Part shown: one piece after another, positions 8,205 to 15,486 of the stretch | Position numbering within the stretch: the first letter of the stretch is position 1 | Layout of the letters: each line of letters opens with the position of its first letter | Assembly (NCBI GenBank): GCA_036275915.1 | Contig: DASUCV010000022.1 | Span: forward strand, 464,304 to 528,303 | DNA from: Candidatus Polarisedimenticolaceae bacterium | Lineage (GTDB): Bacteria > Acidobacteriota > Polarisedimenticolia > Polarisedimenticolales > DASRJG01 | Direction of reading: 5' to 3' | DNA length: 64,000 nt | Translations under genes and position numbers: made by a program | Notes under the pieces: generated by a model | Database searches by the model: none | Told to the model about the DNA's origin: nothing | Seen by the model: the letters and a program-made list of their open reading frames with translations, nothing else

Positions 8205-9357
8205 GTTCGTTTACCTTAATTGTTTCAATATATCCGTCACCCGTCCGGTTCCGGTCCCAGATGACAAGAGTCGGGTCAACTCGGGGCATCAGATCGAGCC
8301 CTAGAGCGACGGCCACTGGTGCTGGTACCGCTGGGACAATGTGGATCTGACGAGTAGTTGGACGATCGCGTCCTACGTCGCCCCGCAGGAAAGCCTGGTA
8401 CGTCCGGCGAAAATTCGCAAGAGTAACTCGAGATCCTAAGATCGTTGGATCAGCGTCCGCCCCTTCAAGAGCAATCTCATATACGGGAGCATCAGCCAGA
8501 CCATCGGGAAGCTGGGATAGATGAACCTTACCGCTGAGAGAAAGCACCAGGACCACCCTCATGGTATCTGATCCATCGCGCAGGAGCCGCGTCGACGTCG
8601 AGAGACTCGGTGCATCGTTCTTCCAGCTCCAGCTCTGTGTGTCTCGGTGACGCTGGAAAAGCTCAATAGGAAGCTTGTTGCTGAGCTTGGATCCGAGGTA
8701 AACAAGCAGCGGAATGGGTCCCAGCGCAAATACCGCGAGCTGCTGAATCGGAGCCGCTCGTCGGAGCAAAGCACCACTACTATCGCCGATGAGTCGGGTA
8801 GCCGTCTCCCAGTATGCCGGGTCTGCGTAATCTGGTAACCGAGTTAGATCAATGGTTTCAATGTCACGGGTGATGTACCAAGGCGAGACTGCCGACTGCA
8901 TCTGAGCCCGAGTAACCTGCACCGGTTGACGGTCGATTAGCGCCTTCAGGACTAGAGCGGTCGACTCGCGGTCGGGGCGCGTCTCAGTCAATTCCCAGAC
9001 CCGATCCTCGTGAGCCTTCTTGAAGTCTCGAAGGACTGGGACCGGATAGCGTACGGGCTCCCTGTCAATCAAAGTATGGCAAGCTCCGCAGAGCAGCATG
9101 AGATTATCGAGTGCGTTCACAGCCACGGGATCCATCGCAGCGTCGCCACGCGGGCCTTCAGGGCTGAAGGCGAAGATGTGTGCCATTTCCGCAAAGTTGC
9201 CTGGGATTCCCGTAACCGGATGCTCTAGGAGATACCGATTGCATCCGTCGAACTCGCATCGACCACCTGCCTGCACATAGAGGTATAGCCGCACTGGACC
9301 GCTGATCCCACGAGCACGTCTTACTGGACTAGTGGTGGCTTGTTTGCGTACTGCCAT
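8194..9357 (-). CDS. cap5: HNH-SAVED nuclease effector of CBASS (Cap5 type)
   Basis: Protein of 387 aa. The N-terminal HNH domain (about 25-120) has zinc cysteines in CEFDGC (34, 39) and CGAC (90, 93), with AHIF (His60), DNLMLLC (Asn85) and His94 as catalytic-type residues. The C-terminal half is a SAVED domain, with the typical late strand RQIHIVPAVPAPVAVALGLD followed by DPTLVIWDRN. SAVED domains bind cyclic nucleotides and thereby unleash DNA degradation. The gene precedes and overlaps the CD-NTase. Length is normal for Cap5. Confidence 0.92.
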   Translation of the reverse strand: MAVRKQATTSPVRRARGISGPVRLYLYVQAGGRCEFDGCNRYLLEHPVTGIPGNFAEMAHIFAFSPEGPRGDAAMDPVAVNALDNLMLLCGACHTLIDREPVRYPVPVLRDFKKAHEDRVWELTETRPDRESTALVLKALIDRQPVQVTRAQMQSAVSPWYITRDIETIDLTRLPDYADPAYWETATRLIGDSSGALLRRAAPIQQLAVFALGPIPLLVYLGSKLSNKLPIELFQRHRDTQSWSWKNDAPSLSTSTRLLRDGSDTMRVVLVLSLSGKVHLSQLPDGLADAPVYEIALEGADADPTILGSRVTLANFRRTYQAFLRGDVGRDRPTTRQIHIVPAVPAPVAVALGLDLMPRVDPTLVIWDRNRTGDGYIETIKVNEHGT

Positions 9358-9422
9358 AAGGCTGCGTCATTTTCTCGCGTCAACTTCGGCTTGTTAATGG
9401 ATTGCCTATCGCGATGCGACCG

Positions 9423-9767
9423 CTATCGTCTGCCACGCTCCGTTCTAGTACCTCGGGGCTTCTTCCTGTTCCGTTCGATTTCCCTCTTCGACCACTGACG
9501 CGCCCAGACGACCCGGTTCCTTCGTATCCAATAGTGCGACTGACACGGGAAGCTCCAATTTCCAATTGACGGCTGAAGCGAAATAGTCTGCCCGTCGTAG
9601 TTCAGGTTCCAGTCTGTGGGGCTTAGAGGAGTCACAACCTGACTTCCACATCCACAGCAGCATCTGTGAATCGCGGTTGCGAACTCCACAGAGACGTAAA
9701 CAATCCCGGATTCAAGGTCGTCTGGGATGAAGTGCACGAATTGATGTGTCATCTGATTCAGCTTCAT
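9423..9767 (-). CDS. DUF6527 family protein, putative Ubl protease/deconjugase
   Basis: Protein of 114 aa with HRCCCGCGSQVVTPLSPTDW, YDGQTISLQPSIGNW and SFPCQSHYWIRRN, the conserved blocks of DUF6527, a small zinc-binding family that travels with multiubiquitin/ThiF operons. The basic C-terminal tail (REIERNRKKPRGTRTERGRR) is not part of the core. Its ATG overlaps the E1 stop (ATGA). By position it replaces the JAB protease (Cap3) of ordinary type II CBASS; a Ubl-processing or deconjugating role is inferred from context. Confidence 0.8.
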   Translation of the reverse strand: MKLNQMTHQFVHFIPDDLESGIVYVSVEFATAIHRCCCGCGSQVVTPLSPTDWNLNYDGQTISLQPSIGNWSFPCQSHYWIRRNRVVWARQWSKREIERNRKKPRGTRTERGRR

Positions 9768-10942
9768 ACGTGGTCGTCGCTATCCAAGACGTTAGTGTTG
9801 ATGACGTACGTCGAGTCGTGCTCCCGTTCGAAGTCGAGGTAGAAGCCGCAGAGTTTCTTCCACTTGATTACTGCGATGCAGGCATTCATCGCGTTCAAGT
9901 CCGCGATCTGAATATTCCGTTCGTACTCCGCGTTTGCTGTTGGAGCGGCTATCGGTACACGGCTTCGGAAGTGATCGCGTTTCGTCGGTGTACTCGTAGT
10001 CACTCGCAGCATGCCGCGCAATGAGTCCTCTACGAGTTCTACGCCCATGCCCGTATCGATGAAAGTGATGTTGGTATCTTCGAGATGGTCGACGACAGCA
10101 ACCTTCGGATCTCCTGGGTCCATGCACAAGAATACACAGTCCATCAGTTCCAATTCCGAAACGTTGTCGGCGGTGATGTCGTACTCGTGCGGAATGATCC
10201 CTCGGTGCAACTTCGAATAGATCTCCTTGAAGTGACCGACTTTCGACTCACGCGTCTCCAGCTCGGCTCTCGACACAGCTCCAGGCGCCCTGAAAGCGTT
10301 GTGCGTTAAGAACCGATCCGCGTCGAAGAGATGAATCTCTTTCACGTGAGTCTTCGCTACCAAATCAAGGATGTATGATCCCGTGCCGCCGAGCCCCAGT
10401 ATCGCGAGGCGCTTTGATTCTAGTTTGCTTGCCGGAAGACCAATGCCAGCCCTACTCGTCGCGGTATCCACGTACTCGAAGACTGACTCATCAGGATCGG
10501 TGGGGATCACGGGAAACGTCTGGGCTGTCGCGTTGGCATCGATCGCTTGCGCGGGACTCGTGAAGATGTTCACATACGTGGTCATCTTCTGGTAATAGTC
10601 CGCGTAGTCGACTCCTCCATGTAATTTGCATGAAAACGAGTGATTCACTTCCAACTCTGGACTGAGCCTCTGAGTTCCCCCACTCACGAGCTTCTCCATT
10701 GGCACACCATCTTTGCTACATGGGAGCTCGCCAACGAACATCGCTTGGTGGTTGCCAGGAGCTACCGTGATTTCACCCGCGGTCTTTAGCTCGGATACGA
10801 GAATCCCTAGCTTCACCTCCTTGTTGGAGTTTACATACGGAACATCCTTGATCAGAAGATAGCCCGACCGAACCTCGACGTCGTAGCCTTCATCCCGCAG
10901 CTTCTTTAGGTCAGGACTACGATTTATCAGTTGCTGTGACAT
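9764..10942 (-). CDS. DUF6791-ThiF E1-like activating enzyme
   Basis: Protein of 392 aa. Residues 1-150 match the DUF6791 type of N-terminal domain. Residues 175-390 form a ThiF/E1 adenylation domain: nucleotide loop LAILGLGGTGSYIL (Gly183-Ser189), FDADRFLTHNAFR (206-218) with the conserved Asp, Asn and Arg, and FIDTGMG. Between residues 274 and 354, where E1 enzymes carry the catalytic Cys, there is none; instead RVTTSTPTKRDHF (313-325) offers Thr and Ser. An oxyester instead of a thioester intermediate is therefore possible. The start overlaps the Ubl gene by 26 nt. Confidence 0.88.
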   Translation of the reverse strand: MSQQLINRSPDLKKLRDEGYDVEVRSGYLLIKDVPYVNSNKEVKLGILVSELKTAGEITVAPGNHQAMFVGELPCSKDGVPMEKLVSGGTQRLSPELEVNHSFSCKLHGGVDYADYYQKMTTYVNIFTSPAQAIDANATAQTFPVIPTDPDESVFEYVDTATSRAGIGLPASKLESKRLAILGLGGTGSYILDLVAKTHVKEIHLFDADRFLTHNAFRAPGAVSRAELETRESKVGHFKEIYSKLHRGIIPHEYDITADNVSELELMDCVFLCMDPGDPKVAVVDHLEDTNITFIDTGMGVELVEDSLRGMLRVTTSTPTKRDHFRSRVPIAAPTANAEYERNIQIADLNAMNACIAVIKWKKLCGFYLDFEREHDSTYVINTNVLDSDDHV

Positions 10943-11189
10943 CGAAGATCATGCCTTCCTTCACCTTCACCGGCTCACCACCAGGCACGAGCGTTCCGTG
11001 CTTGTTCCCTTCGGCCCGGCTATACTTCACGGTGATGACAACGCCCGGTCCTGACGGTGGGTTGTTGTCGTAGGCTAGGTTCACCACCCTCTCGTAGGTG
11101 AGCTCCTCGTTCTTGGGTACCTGCTTTTCGCGGCCGTTGACAATGATGGTAACGGTCTGCGTTTGTGATGTAGTGTTTGTAGTATTCAT
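10917..11189 (-). CDS. Multiubiquitin-type ubiquitin-like protein (Ubl)
   Basis: Protein of 90 aa from the ATG at 11189, preceded by AGGAAGGACACC; a GTG at 11204 lies inside that ribosome site. One beta-grasp domain covers about residues 12-86: TVTIIVNGREKQVP, then YERVVNLAYDNNPPSGPG and VITVKYSRAEGN, ending GMIFDVTATDKS. This matches the multiubiquitin family, here as a single unit. The tail is TDKS, not di-glycine. It is the first gene of the CBASS-Ubl operon and the likely tag conjugated by the E1 and E2 encoded downstream. Confidence 0.87.
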   Translation of the reverse strand: MNTTNTTSQTQTVTIIVNGREKQVPKNEELTYERVVNLAYDNNPPSGPGVVITVKYSRAEGNKHGTLVPGGEPVKVKEGMIFDVTATDKS

Positions 11190-11669
11190 GGTGTCCTTCC
11201 TCACTAGTCAATTCGCCCCGGGGCCTTGTTGCTTCACATCCTTGGGAGGATTTGGATCCGGCCCGTGGCCGTCCTTGTCGCGGATCTACAACCTCTCGCA
11301 CGCTAACACCCGCACTTCGACAGTCATTTGTAATTACTTACATTTGCCTCTCATTGTAAATGGTATGATTCTGCCACGCTTTCGTCAAGGGCGTCGCGTA
11401 CCGCGTTCAGCCCTTCCACCCCAAGACTTCCTGGTTTTCGATGAACGCGCAGCGATTCTGAACGCCGTCGGATCCTCCCTGTCCTCGACTGCCTCGGACG
11501 AACGCGCAGATCTTGAATGGCTTGCTCGTTTGAAGGGGTCGCTTCTTGATTGCAGCCCCCGCGTCGGTTGAGCGACTCAACACCCCTACGAGCCTTGCGC
11601 CGACGCCGTTCTGCTGGGTCCGCCACGGCGTGCACCGTCAATCGAACCAGTGAAATGCCGTAGGCTGCT
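11190..11669. other. Gene-free region upstream of CBASS-Ubl operon
   Basis: No gene is firmly supported. An AT-rich island at 11325-11370, rare in this GC-rich DNA, contains a plus-strand extended -10 element TGGTATGAT (11361-11369) and, on the minus strand, TTTACA-like boxes that could drive the operon. Open frames across it on both strands have no ribosome site or protein-like composition. Confidence 0.4.
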
Positions 11670-11858
11670 CTACCAATAGCACGTCGGGGATAAGGTCCCG
11701 TCCTGGCAGACGACCCGGCAAGTGTCCGGGTCGTATGTCTTGACGCCCCCATGGTCGGAGCAACATCCCTGATGGCTGTGCTGCTCGCACACTTGGGACC
11801 CGGCGCCGTGAGAACAGCCCACGATCAGGATGGCGACAAGTAGTAACGTTATGCGCAC
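11670..11858 (-). CDS. Small Cys-rich lipoprotein
   Basis: Protein of 62 aa with a lipoprotein signal (MRITLLLVAILIVGC, lipobox IVGC, Cys15) and a short mature part containing HSHQGCCSDHGGV and CQDGTLSPTC. The His/Cys-rich core resembles small metal-binding or disulfide-stabilised periplasmic peptides. It lies 59 bp after the Cache protein gene on the same strand. Function unknown. Confidence 0.7.
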   Translation of the reverse strand: MRITLLLVAILIVGCSHGAGSQVCEQHSHQGCCSDHGGVKTYDPDTCRVVCQDGTLSPTCYW

Positions 11859-11917
11859 GATGTGGTACGATCGCGGCGAGCTTTGGTCACGACAGGCCTC
11901 CGGATCAGGCGATTCGC

Positions 11918-14107
11918 CTACTCAGCAAGAGGAGCGTGTGAACTGCCCCGGCCGTCCGGGGGCTCCAGCGTCCTCGCCCAATAGTCTCTCAACAGGACTC
12001 GTTGGCCGCTGATAAGCCGGTAGAATTCTTCGTAGAAGGCCACGTCCCATCGTCGCGTTGACACGTATCCGTGTACGCGTAGTAGGTCTATGCCTTCGAC
12101 GCTTGTGATCGAACGTTCCACGACGTAGTGTTCGGTGACAACAACACAATTGTCATCCACAAGTCCGAAGTCCTTGTCCCTAAAACTGCGGATTCCTGGA
12201 TTCAACTTATCAAGAAACGCCACCCATACACTTCCACCACCTTCACGAGTCTGCTCTTCTAGTCGCGCCAGCTCCGCCCGATGCTCGCTGCTGATTTTCG
12301 CCCACGAACGCTTGTCCTCTACGACTATCGTCCGATCAATGGAAACCCCCGTATTTAGGACAGTAAGCAGGTTCCGCTTGAACAACTCCGCAAGGTAGTA
12401 ATCTCGCACTACTCCGCGGACTTTCTTCTTCTCGTAGAGAGCCTCTACGAACTTCATCCCGTCCATAAAGCTGAAGCTACCCTCCTCGAGTTCGCTAATC
12501 CGGCGTCTGATTGTCTGGACTTCCTCAACGGCAGGAATAGCTTGATCGATACTCGGTGGCCTCTCACTCGCCTGACTCTCAATGAACTCGCTGTGCCCCA
12601 AATGGACAGACCTCCTCACTGCAGCTTCGAGGTGGCGAATCCCCTCCGCCTTACCACCATCTCTGAGGAAGAACGTAATCCGCGGTACCCTGGTGGCAAG
12701 ATGCTCAATCCGGACGTTCCACGTGCCAGCGTACCGAACACGTTCCATCACGACACCGTAGCGCGCGAGACGTGCTCGAGTCGCCTTCGTCATCGTCCAC
12801 ATTTCGTCCCCGCGCTTTAGGGGTTCTTTCTCGATATCGACACTCATGTCCAGATGCTGCTCGCTTTCCTCACCAAGCTCTTTCGACTCCTCGTGCTTCC
12901 GCCGAAACAGAACTGTGAAGAACTTAGACCACGAGCCCCCAATGTCCCATTCAGACGCCCGCGATGTGACCTGCCGCGATCCTGTTGTGAACTTGTAGCT
13001 CCCGACCTTTGTATGAGCGTCGACTGCGATCTTGCGCTGCAGCTGCCACACGGTGTCCCTTCGCCATGGGCCGAGACACCCGAGCGCGAAGAGGGCCGCA
13101 ACGATTCCGCTTGGCGGAAGGCACCTTCGCCAGTTGTTCCAGGGCGCGAACTCGTTTCTCAGCACGTCCCAACTGCTCCGACCTGCAACCTCCGCAGCTC
13201 CTCCGAGTCTTTTCGAATTCAGAGGTTCATGGAGTAGGTCCATGCCTAGAACATACTTCTTGGGAGCACAAGGCGGTGCTTTGGCCCCCGAACGGTCTGG
13301 ACAGTCGTTCACTTCGAACCTGTGCACGATGGTCCGGACGATTGTCGAGTCACTCTGACTCATGTAACTGCTGTAATCGATGTATGGCGACGTAACCAGG
13401 ACGTCGGATGCCCTTGCATTCTCCATGGCTTCTATCCACCAAGGGCGACCAGTTGGATGATACCGGTCACTTGCATGCAGCCGACTCGCTGGAAATGACA
13501 CCTGCGAACCGTCGTCAGATGCGAGGTATACCCACGGCACCGTGAATTCGCCGTCGGTCTGGTCGTAGACACCGAATGCTCTTGATAAAACGACTCGCGG
13601 CGTGATGTCGCCCAAGTCGCGCGGCTCTCTCTTCGCGTCTTCGTATTTGTCTCGCACCGCCTTCGTAAACACCTCGAACGAGCTTTCTACTCTATCCGGC
13701 AGTGAGCATGTCGACCTTTGTGCTTCGGGCTTCTTCAGGCACTCGTCGGATGACCACACTGCTACGTCGGTGTTTACGTCCACGCCCGGGAATTGCGCTT
13801 CCTTATTGCGGTGCTGTTTGTTGAACTCGTCGGTCGTGTAGTTGTATGCAGGAATGGGACGCTCCTTTGGCTCCGATGAAGTATCTCGATCTTCAATCGC
13901 TTTCGCCAATCGAGAGAACGGTGTTCCCGCAGTTACAAGCGCTTCAAGCCGCTCCGTTCCCATGCCTCGGTGCCAATATTGTTCTTCACGTAGCAGGCGG
14001 AGGCTGTCCGGCAACACAAACGCAGCTCTAGCGAGACAGAACACAACGGCTGCAACAATTAGTGAGTGCACCATCGCGGCACTCGAGTGGATTCTCACTC
14101 TAAGCAT
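11918..14107 (-). CDS. Membrane protein with extracytoplasmic Cache-like sensor
   Basis: Protein of 729 aa with a ribosome site GAGGACGAG before the ATG. A membrane helix at about 10-31 is followed by a large outer domain that contains HPTGRPWWIEAMENARASDV and TSPYIDYSSYMSQSD, a layout typical of Cache ligand-sensing domains, and by a second membrane segment at about 331-347 (GIVAALFALGCLG). The C-terminal 380 residues are cytoplasmic and match no output domain I recognise: no kinase, GGDEF or methyl-accepting motif is seen. It is followed closely by the small lipoprotein gene and preceded by the ATP-grasp gene. A sensor that acts through an unknown cytoplasmic domain is the best description. 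Confidence 0.65.
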   Translation of the reverse strand: MLRVRIHSSAAMVHSLIVAAVVFCLARAAFVLPDSLRLLREEQYWHRGMGTERLEALVTAGTPFSRLAKAIEDRDTSSEPKERPIPAYNYTTDEFNKQHRNKEAQFPGVDVNTDVAVWSSDECLKKPEAQRSTCSLPDRVESSFEVFTKAVRDKYEDAKREPRDLGDITPRVVLSRAFGVYDQTDGEFTVPWVYLASDDGSQVSFPASRLHASDRYHPTGRPWWIEAMENARASDVLVTSPYIDYSSYMSQSDSTIVRTIVHRFEVNDCPDRSGAKAPPCAPKKYVLGMDLLHEPLNSKRLGGAAEVAGRSSWDVLRNEFAPWNNWRRCLPPSGIVAALFALGCLGPWRRDTVWQLQRKIAVDAHTKVGSYKFTTGSRQVTSRASEWDIGGSWSKFFTVLFRRKHEESKELGEESEQHLDMSVDIEKEPLKRGDEMWTMTKATRARLARYGVVMERVRYAGTWNVRIEHLATRVPRITFFLRDGGKAEGIRHLEAAVRRSVHLGHSEFIESQASERPPSIDQAIPAVEEVQTIRRRISELEEGSFSFMDGMKFVEALYEKKKVRGVVRDYYLAELFKRNLLTVLNTGVSIDRTIVVEDKRSWAKISSEHRAELARLEEQTREGGGSVWVAFLDKLNPGIRSFRDKDFGLVDDNCVVVTEHYVVERSITSVEGIDLLRVHGYVSTRRWDVAFYEEFYRLISGQRVLLRDYWARTLEPPDGRGSSHAPLAE

Positions 14108-14169
14108 CTCGTCCTCGTCGTTTGCGGAGGAGATACGACGTTCATGTCGGCCTCACGGGACGGTCGCCA

Positions 14170-15462
14170 TCATGCTTCGACAACAAAGAAGTCGTCGCGC
14201 TCTCGATCGCGAATCCATTGATAGTCGCGATCCAGCACGGACACGTCGGAACTGACCAGATGCACAAGCCCAGGTGACGTAAAGTAGTCGACGGTCTTTC
14301 GAATGGACCCACCTGGAGAGACATAGAGAGAATGAGAATAGTAGGAGTCCAGTCTCGTGAGGTCTTCGATCCGAGGCGTTGCTACCAGCCTTCCCGTGGT
14401 GCTGGCGATCAGGAAGACTCGGTACACGGCCTGCTTGCTCACGTACCCTTGCAGCGCCGAGTCAAAGAACTCATCTCGTCCCAGGTAAGCATCCGCGGTC
14501 CACTCCACGTGGGTACGGTCGAGCGCGCACTCCAATGCGCCGAGATGAATTGCGCCCTGCAAGCGAGCGGCCAACTCCATCAGAAGCGGACCGCGGGGAG
14601 TCACAATCAGCTCTAGGTGTGACGGTCCGTATTGCATTCGCAAGGCATGTAGTACTCGATACGTATAGTGCACCAGCGCGGACTGTTCCACGCCGGAGTA
14701 CGGGAGCAGAGCTTCGAGTGCTGAGAGTCGGCCCGCTCCAGGCAGTCGGAGTTTCGTGCATCTCCAGATGTCGGTGATTCGGTGGACACCTCTTGAGCTC
14801 ACGGCGTTCACGATGAACTCGTTACCAGTCACTAACTCTTGTGCAACCACAGTCTCGTTAACCAGATTGAGGGCATTCCGCTTGCGGTAGATTGTGGCAA
14901 ATGCTCTTCGTACCTCATTTTCGGAGTGGCAAAAGTAGACATCCTCGGCACCCGCGCTGGCTGGTGGCTTGAGAACCACGCCGGCGGGATACGATCTGCT
15001 CCATTCGAGCACCGTCTCGATGTCCGCGGATTCGAAGTGCGGAATACTCGGAATGTTGTTCTCGCGGAGCGCCTCCTGCATTAGGTGTTTCTCCCGACGA
15101 GCGCGGGACATTCGAACTCCATTCGATGGCAGTCCGAGCCGTTCGCTAAGTGTGTCCGCGAGTTCCACTCCGGTCTCGGACCCTGCGAGGACGGCTACTG
15201 GACGGTACTGTCGCGAGACTTCGGTAAGGCGATCAACCTCTGCACCACTGCCGTCAAGACACACATCATTTGAAAGGAACTCTTGCGGCAAGAATGTCGC
15301 CTTAGCAACATCGGGGATGATGGGAGCGCTTTGAATGTGGCGCGAAGTCACGCCGCGTGCGGACAAGGCGCCTGTCAGATAGCGCCCCGTAGAATACGCA
15401 TCAACGATCAACACTGTGGGCGCTGACATTGATTGCTGATGATTCCTGCGTGCCTCAGCCAT
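14170..15462 (-). CDS. ATP-grasp ligase
   Basis: Protein of 430 aa. The start ATG at 15462 has AGGACGTGA upstream. An N-terminal Rossmann-like part (TVLIVDAYSTGRYL) and a central ATP-grasp fold are visible: LKPPASAGAEDVYFC (lysine strand and glycine loop), VAQELVTGNEFIVNAV, and the metal-binding strand HLELIVTPRGPLLMELAAR. Such enzymes activate a carboxylate with ATP and join it to an amine; this arrangement is common in peptide ligases and carboxylate-amine ligases of specialised metabolism. The substrate is unknown. It sits between the nuclease-like and Cache genes with short spacing, suggesting one transcript. Confidence 0.85.
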   Translation of the reverse strand: MAEARRNHQQSMSAPTVLIVDAYSTGRYLTGALSARGVTSRHIQSAPIIPDVAKATFLPQEFLSNDVCLDGSGAEVDRLTEVSRQYRPVAVLAGSETGVELADTLSERLGLPSNGVRMSRARREKHLMQEALRENNIPSIPHFESADIETVLEWSRSYPAGVVLKPPASAGAEDVYFCHSENEVRRAFATIYRKRNALNLVNETVVAQELVTGNEFIVNAVSSRGVHRITDIWRCTKLRLPGAGRLSALEALLPYSGVEQSALVHYTYRVLHALRMQYGPSHLELIVTPRGPLLMELAARLQGAIHLGALECALDRTHVEWTADAYLGRDEFFDSALQGYVSKQAVYRVFLIASTTGRLVATPRIEDLTRLDSYYSHSLYVSPGGSIRKTVDYFTSPGLVHLVSSDVSVLDRDYQWIRDRERDDFFVVEA

Positions 15463-15486
15463 GGACTCACGTCCTACGATGATTGG

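Noticed and set aside
11098..11571. 157-codon plus-strand frame upstream of the CBASS-Ubl operon
   Set aside because: Its 5' part is antisense to the Ubl gene, no ribosome site is seen, and the composition is typical of shadow frames. The last 60 codons look slightly protein-like but lack a start.
11351..11752. 133-codon minus-strand frame
   Set aside because: Arg-rich, overlaps the small lipoprotein gene in another frame, and has no ribosome site.
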